A stretch of DNA of 64,000 bases from Campylobacter suis (GTDB taxonomy: Bacteria; Campylobacterota; Campylobacteria; Campylobacterales; Campylobacteraceae). The notes under the pieces are model-generated. The model did no database searches and was not told the DNA's origin. It was given only the letters and a program-made list of their open reading frames with translations. The position numbers were made by a program, and so were the translations under genes. This document shows positions 16,790 through 25,747 of this stretch, piece by piece. How positions within the stretch are numbered: the stretch's first letter is position 1; every line of letters begins with the position of its first letter. The stretch covers positions 62,001 through 126,000 of the forward strand of contig NZ_CAJHOE010000004.1 of the NCBI RefSeq assembly GCF_905120475.1. The letters run 5' to 3'.

Positions 16790-17605
16790 GTGAGACAATT
16801 TATAATTTTACTTGCATTTTTGCTAAATTTTGCCTTTGGTATAGAGCTTTTAAGGCTTGGTGAGTTTAAGGATCAAAATGTAAGTGGCTGGCTTGCTAGT
16901 GAAAAGCTTGATGGCATAAGGGCTTACTGGGATGGGCAAAATTTACTTAGCAAAAATGGTGTTAAATTTGCCTCACCAAGCGAGTTTGTGGCTGATTTTC
17001 CGCCATTTGCTTTAGATGGCGAGCTGTTTATAGGTAGGGAAAAATTTGAGCTAGTTCAGTCTGTTGTGATGGATAAAAAACCAGATATTTTGGCATGGAA
17101 AGATGTAAAATTTTATGTTTTTGATGTGCCAGATGCAAGTGGTGGGCTTTTATCTAGACTTGATGTTTTGCAAAAATTTCTACAAAAACAGCCAAATGAA
17201 AAAATAAAAATTATAGAGCAAATTTTAATCCCTGATAATGCGTGGCTTAAAATTTTCATCTCACAAATTATAAAAAATGGCGGCGAGGGTGCAGTGCTGC
17301 GCGAAGCAAATGCACCTTATGAGCGAAAACGCAGCCAAAATGCGCTAAAACTAAAGCCATTTTTTGATACAGAGTGCGAGGTGGTGGCTATAAATCAGGG
17401 CAAAGGCAAGTATAAAAATGTAATGGGAAGCTTGGTTTGCAAGGATTTAAAAAGCAAAAAAATTTTTAAAATTGGCTCAGGCTTTAGCGATGAAATGCGC
17501 AAAAATCCGCCAAAAATTGGCGAGATAATCACATACAAATATCAAAATTTAACCAAAAATGGCTTGCCAAGATTTCCTGTGTTTTTACGAATTCGCAAGG
17601 ATTAG
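16790..17605 (+). CDS. ligE: Exported ATP-dependent DNA ligase (LigE type)
   Basis: A 271-residue minimal ATP-dependent DNA ligase. The hydrophobic leader RQFIILLAFLLNFAFG suggests export to the periplasm. Nucleotidyltransferase motif I is SEKLDGIRAYWDG with the adenylated lysine K39, motif III is FYVFDVP, motif IV GGEGAVLR, and motif V ALKLKPF. A small OB domain follows (about 195-271). LigE enzymes carry signal peptides and have been linked to extracellular DNA repair or uptake in competent bacteria. The start is GTG 16790, immediately after the exonuclease stop. Confidence 0.85.
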   Translation: MRQFIILLAFLLNFAFGIELLRLGEFKDQNVSGWLASEKLDGIRAYWDGQNLLSKNGVKFASPSEFVADFPPFALDGELFIGREKFELVQSVVMDKKPDILAWKDVKFYVFDVPDASGGLLSRLDVLQKFLQKQPNEKIKIIEQILIPDNAWLKIFISQIIKNGGEGAVLREANAPYERKRSQNALKLKPFFDTECEVVAINQGKGKYKNVMGSLVCKDLKSKKIFKIGSGFSDEMRKNPPKIGEIITYKYQNLTKNGLPRFPVFLRIRKD

Positions 17606-17633
17606 TTTTTGCTATTTTTGTTAAGCGCTAAAA

Positions 17634-18686
17634 CTACTCTTTTATCTCATCAACGATTTGTTTTAGGGCTGAATATGAGGCAAATTGCAAATTTTCATCA
17701 AAAATATAGCTAACAGCCATTATCTCATCAAAGCCAAGTTCGGCATGAAATTCTACAAGCTCATCGCGAACGTTTTTTGCTGATCCAATAAAAGAGCACG
17801 CCGTCATCTGTTCTACAACTGCACGCTCACGCTCTTTTAATGCGTCTTGTTGAAAGCTGATAGGTCCAAAGTGAGGTGTGTTTTTAGCTTTTTTAGATGA
17901 GTTAAAAATTTCATCATCACTTCTAGCAGGCGGACAAAGTGGATCTCTGCCGTTTGTTACGACATTTAAGAAAAATCGAGTTTGTGTGGTGGCAAGGCTT
18001 GTTGCCTGCTCGTTGGTATCTGCGATAATGACATTTGCGCCAACGATTGTGTAAGGCTTTTCAAGATATTTTGAGGGGCTAAAATTTTGCTTGTAGATAC
18101 TTACTGCTAGAGCTAGTTGCCTAGGTGCAAAGTGTGAAGCAAAAGCATATGGAAGTCCAAGTTTTGCCGCAAGATATGCACTTTCGGTGCTTGAGCCTAG
18201 TATATAAAATGGCACATTAAGCCCATTTGCCGGATAGGCTTTTACTGCGTTTGTACCATCAAAATAGCCACGAAGTTCTGAAATTTCTGCCTCAAAGTCA
18301 TATACGCCAAATATATCACCGCCACGCCTTATCGCTTTTGCTGTTTGAGAATCTGTGCCTGGCGCGCGACCAAGTCCTAGCTCAACTCTGTCAGAATAAA
18401 GTGTTTGAAGTGTGCCATACTGTTCGGCGATAGAGTAAGGACTATGATTTGGAAGCATTACGCCACCAGAGCCGACACAAATTTTATTAGTTTGCGATAA
18501 AACATGCGCTATAAGAAGCTGAGTAGCTGAGCTTGCTAGGTTTGACATGTTATGGTGTTCTGCTATCCAGTAGCGCTTTATGCCGATATTTTCAGCATGT
18601 TGAGCCAAGCGAACTAGCGCATCTATAGCATCTTTTTGATTTTGACCTTTTCGTAGTGGGGCTAAGTTTAAGATAGATAGTTTCAT
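17634..18686 (-). CDS. Luciferase-family flavin-dependent monooxygenase
   Basis: A 350-residue LLM-class oxidoreductase of the MsnO8-like group. It opens LSILNLAPLRKGQNQKDAI, then RYWIAEHHNMSNLASSATQLLIAHVL (the conserved AEHH), VGSGGVMLPNHSPYSIAEQYGTL, and ELGLGRAPGTD. It likely uses FMN and an unknown small substrate. It is convergent with ligE, from which it is separated by 28 bases; its upstream region holds the nrfA terminator. Confidence 0.8.
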   Translation of the reverse strand: MKLSILNLAPLRKGQNQKDAIDALVRLAQHAENIGIKRYWIAEHHNMSNLASSATQLLIAHVLSQTNKICVGSGGVMLPNHSPYSIAEQYGTLQTLYSDRVELGLGRAPGTDSQTAKAIRRGGDIFGVYDFEAEISELRGYFDGTNAVKAYPANGLNVPFYILGSSTESAYLAAKLGLPYAFASHFAPRQLALAVSIYKQNFSPSKYLEKPYTIVGANVIIADTNEQATSLATTQTRFFLNVVTNGRDPLCPPARSDDEIFNSSKKAKNTPHFGPISFQQDALKERERAVVEQMTACSFIGSAKNVRDELVEFHAELGFDEIMAVSYIFDENLQFASYSALKQIVDEIKE

Positions 18687-18747
18687 TTATTTGCCTATAT
18701 AAAATTTAGGCTATTATAGATAAAAATGGATAATTAAGAGTAAATTT

Positions 18748-18769
18748 AAGGGCTAGTTTCCTAGCCCTT
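18748..18769 (-). terminator. Hairpin after nrfA
   Basis: Arms AAGGGCTAG (18748-18756) and CTAGCCCTT (18761-18769) enclose a 4-base loop. It lies 16 bases beyond the nrfA stop, and in the minus direction it is followed by an AT-rich stretch. It probably ends the nrfHA transcript. Confidence 0.7.
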
Positions 18770-18784
18770 GTTTTGCTTCAAAGA

Positions 18785-20473
18785 TTATTTGAAGTTAAGG
18801 TTTTTAACATCCTCATCGATCTTTTTAAGTCTGTCTGATGGAGGAGTTGCTACTGGAGCATGGTGGCTTGTAATCTGCTCTGGAGCAGGTGGCATCTTAG
18901 CTTCTTTTGTTAGGGCTATAGTGATACCATAAGGTGCAAGTGCATTTACAAGTGAGTTTTGACCCTCTCTTGCAACAGTCTGGCACTGACCTGTGATACG
19001 AGCTACCTCTTGTGGTCCGTGGAAGCCGTAGCTGTTCTCACTAAATGCAAAGTCCCATCTAATGTGAGCTTTTCTATGTGCATATAGTGGCTCTTTTAGA
19101 GCTTCACTGATAGCTTCTTTTCTTGCTTTTTCATCAGCTATGCTAGCAAATTTCTCATGTTTTGCAAGTTCAGCGCGAGCTACATTGATATCTTGGATAA
19201 GCGCAAGTAGGTTATTCTCGCAGTTTCTAAGCTCATAAGCGTGGCGATTTTGGATAAATGAAATTCTATCTTTTAGCTCATCTTCGCTTTGCATATGGCA
19301 AGTTTTACAAGCTGCTGTGATGTCAGCGTATGGTGTTTGGATAGTGTGATTTGTTATCTTAGTAGCACCTTCGCGCTTATATGGCATGTGGCAGTCAACA
19401 CAAGTTACACCACTTCTAGCGTGAACACTTGTTGAGTGTAGCTCAGCTTCTGGGTGTTGCATTTTAATCATCTTAGCATCAGTTTGCTTATGGCGATAGT
19501 CAGCTGCAAATTTTCCATTATCATGAACTTCATCATAGTACTCATCAAACATCTCTATCTTAAATGGCTCATCTTTTGTCCATTTTGTCCATGGGAAAAC
19601 AAGGTCAGCATCTAAGCCAGGATAGTACTCAACATGGCACTGCATACATACATAGTCTCTCATTTGAGCGCGTGTAGCTTTGATACCTTGTCTTGCATCA
19701 GCCTCATATCCACGCTTAACCATTGCATTAACAAAGCCAGGGCGTGTAACACGAAGACTCATATCTTCTGGGTGGTGACAGTCAGCACATGCTGAACCAA
19801 GGTGTGAGCCACCAAAAGCGTCTTTACCATGTTTTGATTCAACCATTTTCATAACATCAAAGTATGGGATAGAGTTCATCTTAGTCCATGCTTCTTTCTT
19901 AAATTCTCCCTTTTCTTTATCAGCTGCAAAGAAACCCATCTCTAGGTCAAATGACTTAGTACGAGTGCTTTTATCGTGTAGTTGAGTATAGTCAGGATCG
20001 TTCATGATGGCTGTTAAGTGACCCGTATGGCAGTTTACACAAAAGCCTGGTTGACCCTTAAAATTTGGTAAACCATGAGCATTTAGGTACTCTTTATCAT
20101 TTCTTTTTGTTTCAATCTGATCAATTTGTGTATAAAAGTGGAGGCGTGGTCTGTTGTAATCAACTGCAAATGCATAACCTTGCCAGAAAACTGAAGCGGC
20201 TGGCCATCTGATAAGTTTTGAGTATGGTAGTGAACCAGCAAATGGTGTTTCAAAAGTGATGTCTTTCATCGCAACTGTTGCGTCGTATTGACTTGGGAAA
20301 TTTTTACCCCACTCACGGATGTCTGGCTTTAGCTCATCGTTTTTAGCAAGCATCAACGGGTAGTGGCGCTCCTGATGTTTCTTATCGCTAATATCTGTAA
20401 AAAGTGCAAATAAACCTGCACCCGCAACGACTGCTAAGATAAAAACGATACTATACAATAGTTTGTTTTTCAT
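18785..20473 (-). CDS. nrfA: Cytochrome c nitrite reductase, catalytic subunit
   Basis: A 562-residue periplasmic pentahaem enzyme that reduces nitrite to ammonium with six electrons. An N-terminal membrane/signal segment (about 5-25) precedes five CxxCH sites: CVNCH, CADCH, CMQCH, CVDCH and CKTCH. The first, catalytic haem site is CVNCH instead of the lysine-ligated CxxCK of E. coli; CxxCH here is known from Campylobacter NrfA. The C-terminal tail after the catalytic domain is Pro/Lys-rich. It lies 18 bases after nrfH in the same leftward operon, with a hairpin terminator after it. Confidence 0.93.
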   Translation of the reverse strand: MKNKLLYSIVFILAVVAGAGLFALFTDISDKKHQERHYPLMLAKNDELKPDIREWGKNFPSQYDATVAMKDITFETPFAGSLPYSKLIRWPAASVFWQGYAFAVDYNRPRLHFYTQIDQIETKRNDKEYLNAHGLPNFKGQPGFCVNCHTGHLTAIMNDPDYTQLHDKSTRTKSFDLEMGFFAADKEKGEFKKEAWTKMNSIPYFDVMKMVESKHGKDAFGGSHLGSACADCHHPEDMSLRVTRPGFVNAMVKRGYEADARQGIKATRAQMRDYVCMQCHVEYYPGLDADLVFPWTKWTKDEPFKIEMFDEYYDEVHDNGKFAADYRHKQTDAKMIKMQHPEAELHSTSVHARSGVTCVDCHMPYKREGATKITNHTIQTPYADITAACKTCHMQSEDELKDRISFIQNRHAYELRNCENNLLALIQDINVARAELAKHEKFASIADEKARKEAISEALKEPLYAHRKAHIRWDFAFSENSYGFHGPQEVARITGQCQTVAREGQNSLVNALAPYGITIALTKEAKMPPAPEQITSHHAPVATPPSDRLKKIDEDVKNLNFK

Positions 20474-20491
20474 GATTACTCCTTTTTGTTA

Positions 20492-20992
20492 TTAGTAGTT
20501 ATGTGCGTGTCCCACTTGTCTATGGCAAGAGGCACAACTTAGGGATTCATTTTGGGCATCCGAGCCACCTGCTTGCTTAGCATGTACTGACGGTGCTGCG
20601 TAATCACCGTGGCACTCTATACAATTGTTTTGAATAACTCGTTTACTTTTAGCATTTGCAGTAAATGGAACGGGGTTGTCCTTTGCTGTAAAGGCGTAAC
20701 TGTGACCAAAACCACTTTCGGCCTTCATAAGCCACTTGCCTATGAAATCATGCGGGACATGACAGTCGTTACAGGTCGCAACATGTTGGTGTCCGCCTCG
20801 TTCCCAGCTCTCATAGACTTGATTCATAACATGGCAGTTTTTACAGGCTGCGGGATCATCGCTCATATATGAAAAACCTTTTGCATATACGAATGTATAA
20901 ATACCGTGACCTAAAACAACGCCAACACTTATGATAAGTATCAGAACGGCTAAGAAACCAGGTTGCTTTTTAGCTTCGTCTACGATTTTCAA
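20492..20992 (-). CDS. nrfH: Tetrahaem quinol dehydrogenase NrfH
   Basis: A 166-residue NapC/NirT-family membrane cytochrome that passes electrons from menaquinol to NrfA. One N-terminal membrane helix (about 15-38) is followed by four haem sites: CKNCH, CNDCH, CIECH and CASCH. The start is ATG 20992 with AAGGAGG just before it on the minus strand. It is the first gene of the nrfHA operon; an FNR-type box lies about 56 bases upstream. Confidence 0.93.
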   Translation of the reverse strand: MKIVDEAKKQPGFLAVLILIISVGVVLGHGIYTFVYAKGFSYMSDDPAACKNCHVMNQVYESWERGGHQHVATCNDCHVPHDFIGKWLMKAESGFGHSYAFTAKDNPVPFTANAKSKRVIQNNCIECHGDYAAPSVHAKQAGGSDAQNESLSCASCHRQVGHAHNY

Positions 20993-21047
20993 AATACCTC
21001 CTTTATAAATTTTGCGTCAATGATAGTATAATTTAACTGAATTTTAA

Positions 21048-21061
21048 TTGATGTAAATCAA
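21048..21061. promoter_or_regulatory. FNR/CRP-family box upstream of nrfHA
   Basis: TTGATGTAAATCAA is a perfect match to the FNR consensus TTGAT-N4-ATCAA. On the minus strand a -10-like TATCAT (21025-21020) would put the box centre near -41.5, the class II activator position; TATACT at 21030-21025 is a second candidate. The element lies between divergent nrfH and gne, closer to nrfH. Confidence 0.7.
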
Positions 21062-21171
21062 CACTAAACAAAGAAAAAATTTATTTTTAAAAATTCTTGC
21101 GATGTAGTAGGGCTTTGGCTAAAAAAATAATTTTTAATTTTTGCAAACTATACATTAATTTATAAAATATC

Positions 21172-21180
21172 TGCTAAAAT
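21172..21180 (+). promoter_or_regulatory. Extended -10 before gne and the pgl locus
   Basis: TGCTAAAAT is an extended -10 (TGnTAAAAT) 26 bases before the gne ATG, followed by AAAGGAAGG. It could drive the tightly packed series from gne to pglD. Confidence 0.5.
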
Positions 21181-21206
21181 TACAAAAATTTCAAAGGAAG
21201 GCAAAG

Positions 21207-22190
21207 ATGAATATTTTAGTAACAGGGGGCGCTGGATATATCGGTAGTCATGTGGTAAAAGCGCTTTTAGAAAGTGGCGAGCATAATATCACTGTTATTG
21301 ATAACTTTAGTAAAGGGAGTCAAAAAGCGCTTGATACGCTTAAAAATTTTGGTAAGTTTAATTTTATAAATATAAGCCTTGAGGATGATTTAAGCGAGGT
21401 TTTTAGAAGTGGAAAATTTGATGCTATTATCCATTTTGCAGCATTTATAGAGGTTTTTGAAAGTACGCAAAATCCTGTGAAATACTATCTAAATAATACC
21501 GCAAATGTTGCTAGAGTACTTGGTTTTTGTCATAAATACGGAGTAAATAAATTTATCTTTAGCTCAACTGCTGCGGTTTATGGTGAGCCAGATGTGCCAA
21601 GCGTCGATGAAAATAGCAAAACCGCTCCGATAAATCCATACGGGCACTCAAAGCTCATGAGTGAGCAGATCATTCGTGATTATGCTGCGGCAAATGAAAA
21701 TTTTAGATTTGCCATACTTCGTTACTTTAATGTCGCTGGAGCAAGCATTGATGGAGCTATCGGGCAAAACTATCCAAATGCAACACATCTTATAAAAGTA
21801 GCCGTTCAAACAGCGCTTAAAAAGCGTGAGAAAATGGGAATTTATGGAGATGATTACGCTACTAAAGATGGCACTTGTGTGCGTGATTATATCCATGTAT
21901 GTGACCTTGCAAATGCTCATATTTCGGCACTAAACTACATTTGTGAAAATAAAAGTGAAATTTTTAATGTAGGATATGGCAGGGGTTTTTCTGTTAAAGA
22001 GGTTATTGATGTTGCAAAGCGTGTTAGTGGAGTAAACTTTAATGTAGAAAATCAGCCAAGAAGAGATGGGGATCCAGCGATACTTATCGCAAATTCAACA
22101 AAATTACGAAATTTAACTGACTGGACACCAAAATTTGACGATCTTGATTTGATTATTAAAACCGCACTTGAGTGGGAGAGAAAAATTTAA
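21207..22190 (+). CDS. gne: UDP-Glc/GlcNAc 4-epimerase
   Basis: A 327-residue SDR-type epimerase with NAD motif GGAGYIGSH (7-15), catalytic region FSSTAAVYGEP and YGHSK, and RDYIHVCDLANAH later, all typical of GalE/Gne. In Campylobacter the enzyme at the edge of the pgl locus makes UDP-GalNAc (and UDP-Gal) for N-glycan and surface glycans. The following gene starts at the base after its stop. Whether it prefers acetylated substrates cannot be told by eye. Confidence 0.85.
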   Translation: MNILVTGGAGYIGSHVVKALLESGEHNITVIDNFSKGSQKALDTLKNFGKFNFINISLEDDLSEVFRSGKFDAIIHFAAFIEVFESTQNPVKYYLNNTANVARVLGFCHKYGVNKFIFSSTAAVYGEPDVPSVDENSKTAPINPYGHSKLMSEQIIRDYAAANENFRFAILRYFNVAGASIDGAIGQNYPNATHLIKVAVQTALKKREKMGIYGDDYATKDGTCVRDYIHVCDLANAHISALNYICENKSEIFNVGYGRGFSVKEVIDVAKRVSGVNFNVENQPRRDGDPAILIANSTKLRNLTDWTPKFDDLDLIIKTALEWERKI

Positions 22191-23432
22191 GTGAAAAATA
22201 CAAATATCGCAATTATCGGTCTTGGCTATGTTGGACTTCCTCTTGCCGTAGCTTTTAGCAAAAAGTATAAAGTCGTAGGTTTTGATATAAACAAGCAGCG
22301 AATTAGTGAGCTTAAAAGCGGACTAGACCGTACTTTAGAGCTTGAGAAGGTGCAAGTTATTGAGGCTATTGAAAATGGGATAATTTTTACTACGAATCTT
22401 GATGACATAAAAGATGCAAATTTTTTTATCATCACCGTTCCAACACCCATAGATAAAAGTAAACGCCCAAATTTACACCCGCTCATAAATGCAAGCATGA
22501 GTGTATCACAAGTGCTTAAAAAGGGCGATATAGTGGTTTATGAAAGTACTGTTTATCCAGGTGTGACAGAGGAAATTTGTGTGCCTGTTTTGGAAGAAAG
22601 TGGGCTAAAATTTAATGAGGATTTTTTCTGTGGTTACTCTCCAGAGCGTATAAATCCAGGCGATAAAGAGCATACAGTAACAAAAATTTTAAAAATAACT
22701 AGCGGCTCAACACCAAAAACCGCCGACATCGTGGATAAAATTTATGGCTCTATCATTACAGCTGGAACCTACAAGGCAAGCTCTATAAAGGTCGCAGAGG
22801 CTGCAAAGGTGATAGAAAACACTCAGCGCGATATAAATATAGCCTTTATAAATGAGCTTGCGATGATATTTGCAAGGCTAAATATAGATACAAATAAAGT
22901 TTTAGCTGCGGCTGGAACAAAGTGGAATTTTTTAAAATTTAAGCCTGGACTTGTTGGTGGGCATTGTATAGGCGTAGATCCTTACTATCTTACCCACAAG
23001 GCGCAAGAGGTTGGGCACTATCCTGAGATGATACTAGCTAGCCGTCGTATTAATGAAAACATGGGGCGGCATGTAGCTTCTGAAGTTGTAAAACTTATGA
23101 TAAAGCGTGGTGTGCAAGTAAGTGGAGCAAAGGTGCTTGTGCTTGGGATAACATTTAAAGAAAACTGCCCAGATATACGCAACTCCCGTGTGATAGACGC
23201 TGTAAATGAGCTTTTGGAGTTTGGCTGTGTTGTTGATGTGAGTGATCCTTTGGCTGATGAGATCGAGGTTTTACATGAGTATGGCATAAAGCTTGTAAAA
23301 AGCTATGAGTCTAGTGAATATGCCTGTGTTGTTATAGCTGTTGCACATGATGAGTTTAGGTTGCTTGAGTTTAAAAATACACTTGTTTATGATATAAAAA
23401 ACATATATCCAAATGCTGATGCGAGGCTTTGA
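22191..23432 (+). CDS. Nucleotide-sugar 6-dehydrogenase (TviB/WbpA-like)
   Basis: A 413-residue UDP-glucose/GDP-mannose dehydrogenase-family protein: [12 protein letters not shown] at the N-terminus, [44 protein letters not shown], and the catalytic cysteine in [12 protein letters not shown]. The closest type is the one oxidising UDP-HexNAc to the uronic acid (TviB, WbpA, WbpO). This implies a HexNAcA (probably GalNAcA, given gne before it) in the product glycan. The start is GTG 22191, with no gap to gne. Such a gene is not part of the C. jejuni pgl locus. Confidence 0.85.
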   Translation: MKNTNIAIIGLGYVGLPLAVAFSKKYKVVGFDINKQRISELKSGLDRTLELEKVQVIEAIENGIIFTTNLDDIKDANFFIITVPTPIDKSKRPNLHPLINASMSVSQVLKKGDIVVYESTVYPGVTEEICVPVLEESGLKFNEDFFCGYSPERINPGDKEHTVTKILKITSGSTPKTADIVDKIYGSIITAGTYKASSIKVAEAAKVIENTQRDINIAFINELAMIFARLNIDTNKVLAAAGTKWNFLKFKPGLVGGHCIGVDPYYLTHKAQEVGHYPEMILASRRINENMGRHVASEVVKLMIKRGVQVSGAKVLVLGITFKENCPDIRNSRVIDAVNELLEFGCVVDVSDPLADEIEVLHEYGIKLVKSYESSEYACVVIAVAHDEFRLLEFKNTLVYDIKNIYPNADARL

Positions 23433-24953
23433 TTGATTATAAATTTAATAAGCTCTATCGTAGTTTTTATAGTCTCGATGGGTATAAATTTTGTCCTTAC
23501 GCCATTTATCTTAAAATCACTTGGCAACGAAGCTTACGGCTTTGTCGGACTTAGCAACGCTATCGTGACATATGCTGCGGTCATTACAGTTGCGATAAAC
23601 TCTGTTAGTGGGAGATTTGTAGCACTTGAGTGGCATAAAGACGATAAGCCAAAAGCCAACGCATACTACTCATCGGTTCTTGTTGTAAATATCTTTTTTT
23701 CAGTACTTATTGTTGTTTTAAGTGCTATTTTTATTTTAAATTTGGACTTTTTTTTAAATGTGCCAGAGCACTTAAAATACGATGTTACGCTTACTTTTAT
23801 ATTTTATTTTATAAATTTTTGCGTAGGACTTTTTAACGGCGTTATCACAGTTTGTGCTTTTGTGCGAAACAAGCTTTACTTGCTAAGTATCCGCAATGCC
23901 ATCTCAAGCGCGCTACTTGCTGCTATCATAGTGTTTTTGTTTTACTTTTTTAAGCCCATGATAGCATACATTGCCATAGCAGCTCTTATATCTAGCTTTT
24001 TTGTGCTTTTTAGCACGATATATATGAGCTCTCGCATTACTCCGGAACTTAAATTTTCTCTAAAAAATTTCAAATTTAAGATGATAAAAGAGCTTTTAAG
24101 TTCAGGTGTTTGGAACAGTTTAAATGCTCTAAATAACATACTTCTAACAGGCATGGATCTGTTTATATGTAATATCTTTCTTGGTGCAAATTTAACAGGC
24201 ATTTTGTCTGTCGCTAAAGCCGCACCTATCATTTTAGAGAGCTTTTGTGTTCAGCTTAGTAGTATTTTCGCACCAAAATTTGTTGAGCTTTATTCAAAAG
24301 GTAACATCACTGCACTTGTTGCTGAGGCAAAATTTGCGATGAAGGTTGTGGCTTATGTTATGAGTGCGCCAGCTGCGGTTTTTGTGGCATTTGGGCGTGA
24401 GTTTTATACACTTTGGCTGCCATTTAAGAGCGCTGATGAGATAGTGCTTATTTACAACCTTAGCATGATCTCTCTTGTGCCAGTTATATTTATAAGTTAT
24501 GTGTATGCACTTTTTAACCTTGATGGCACAACAAATAAGCTTTCTCGTCCAGCTATTGCGCACACTATACTTGGCTTTAGCACGGTTTTGGTGCAAATTT
24601 TGGTATTAAAATTTACAGATTATGGGATTTATGGTATGGTTGTGTCTGGTGCAGTGCTTTATAGTATGCGAATTTTAGGTTTTGACCTTATAAATGCAGC
24701 ACTAAATTTAGAGGTAAAACTTACGACATTTTATGGGGTTTATTTTAAAAATTTAGCCCTTTTTGTTATTGTTTGCGCATTGTTTTTGATGTTAAGAAAT
24801 TTTATTAGTATAACTAATTGGACTGAGTTTTTGCTAGTTTGTATGGGGCTTTTGGCTTTTGGTTATGTTTTAAATCTTTTTTTGATATTTAACCGCTTTG
24901 AGCAAGGTGTTGTGGTTAAAAAAATGCTTGCAAAGATAAAAAGGAAAATTTGA
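23433..24953 (+). CDS. Wzx-like polysaccharide flippase
   Basis: A 506-residue multi-spanning MATE/MOP-superfamily protein with about 12-14 membrane segments. It starts IINLISSIVVFIVSMGINFVL and carries SLGNEAYGFVGLSNAIV, a typical Wzx start. It probably flips undecaprenyl-linked oligosaccharide across the inner membrane. The start is TTG 23433 directly after the dehydrogenase stop, with GAGG upstream; the next in-frame ATG would cut into the first membrane segment. In C. jejuni the pgl flippase is the ABC protein PglK, which is absent here, so this protein may take that role. Confidence 0.8.
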   Translation: MIINLISSIVVFIVSMGINFVLTPFILKSLGNEAYGFVGLSNAIVTYAAVITVAINSVSGRFVALEWHKDDKPKANAYYSSVLVVNIFFSVLIVVLSAIFILNLDFFLNVPEHLKYDVTLTFIFYFINFCVGLFNGVITVCAFVRNKLYLLSIRNAISSALLAAIIVFLFYFFKPMIAYIAIAALISSFFVLFSTIYMSSRITPELKFSLKNFKFKMIKELLSSGVWNSLNALNNILLTGMDLFICNIFLGANLTGILSVAKAAPIILESFCVQLSSIFAPKFVELYSKGNITALVAEAKFAMKVVAYVMSAPAAVFVAFGREFYTLWLPFKSADEIVLIYNLSMISLVPVIFISYVYALFNLDGTTNKLSRPAIAHTILGFSTVLVQILVLKFTDYGIYGMVVSGAVLYSMRILGFDLINAALNLEVKLTTFYGVYFKNLALFVIVCALFLMLRNFISITNWTEFLLVCMGLLAFGYVLNLFLIFNRFEQGVVVKKMLAKIKRKI

Positions 24954-25747
24954 TGGACTACCCAGTTTTTTTAATCTCGCTTGCAAGCGATGAGTTGCGT
25001 AGACAATCACTAAAAGAGCGTTTTGCTAGTTATGATAAATTTAACCTAATAAATGCCGTTGATGGACGAAGCATGCTTGCAAAAGAGTATTTTTCACTAG
25101 CAAGATCGTCTTTGCAAAAGCATGGCAAGTTGCTTAGTCCTGGCGAGGTTGGCTGCACGCTTTCACACATGAAGGCTTACGAGGAATTTTTAAAAAGTGG
25201 GGCAAAGCTTGGACTTATCATTGAAGATGATGTTATGGGTGATGATGAGTGTGTGAAGCTAGCTTTTAAAATGGCAGGCAAAATGCCTGAAGATGCGATA
25301 CTTCACTGTGGCTGTCAGGACTGGTTTGAGGGTCGTTTTAGCCTTTTTGCAAAGAAAATTTTAGCTAGTGATAAAATTTTACTACAAGATAAAGACACAA
25401 GCCTATTTTGCATACCTGACTACTCACGAAAAGCCATTTGGAGCACTGCTGCTTATGTTGTAACAAGACAAAGTGCAGAGTCTTTACTAAATACCCAAAA
25501 GCACACACTTTGCGTAAGTGATCACTGGGACTTTTTGCTTGGAGAGAATGATTTAAAGATGTATTTTTGTGATATTTTTTCACATCCTCAAATAGGCACA
25601 ACTGACTCAAATATCGAGTCTGAACGAAGCGTAAGTGCATATAAGCCAAGCTTAAAAGCTCGTATAGATAGTTTGAAATTTCTTTTTTACTCTCGTTTTG
25701 ACTACTATTTGAGGGGTTATGAGCGAGTTTTTAAGGCAAAAGCATGA
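24953..25747 (+). CDS. Glycosyltransferase family 25 protein
   Basis: A 264-residue GT25 (LPS-type) transferase. It opens YPVFLISLASDELRRQSL, then NAVDG, LSPGEVGCTLSHMKAYEEF, and LIIEDDVMG, where EDD is the usual metal/nucleotide site. GT25 enzymes add galactose or related sugars to LOS. Its presence inside the pgl locus suggests that it adds one unit to the N-glycan or an associated surface glycan. The start is ATG 24953, overlapping the flippase stop; the end overlaps pglI by four bases. Confidence 0.8.
   Translation: MDYPVFLISLASDELRRQSLKERFASYDKFNLINAVDGRSMLAKEYFSLARSSLQKHGKLLSPGEVGCTLSHMKAYEEFLKSGAKLGLIIEDDVMGDDECVKLAFKMAGKMPEDAILHCGCQDWFEGRFSLFAKKILASDKILLQDKDTSLFCIPDYSRKAIWSTAAYVVTRQSAESLLNTQKHTLCVSDHWDFLLGENDLKMYFCDIFSHPQIGTTDSNIESERSVSAYKPSLKARIDSLKFLFYSRFDYYLRGYERVFKAKA

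Noticed and set aside
16790-16840. LigE as a cytoplasmic ligase with the hydrophobic start as mis-call
   Set aside because: The leader is in frame, directly follows GTG, and ends in a plausible cleavage site before the ligase domain; LigE proteins are known to carry it.
17603-17636. Terminator between ligE and the luciferase-family gene
   Set aside because: Only TAGTTTT/AAAACTA pair across a long loop, so it is too weak to call.
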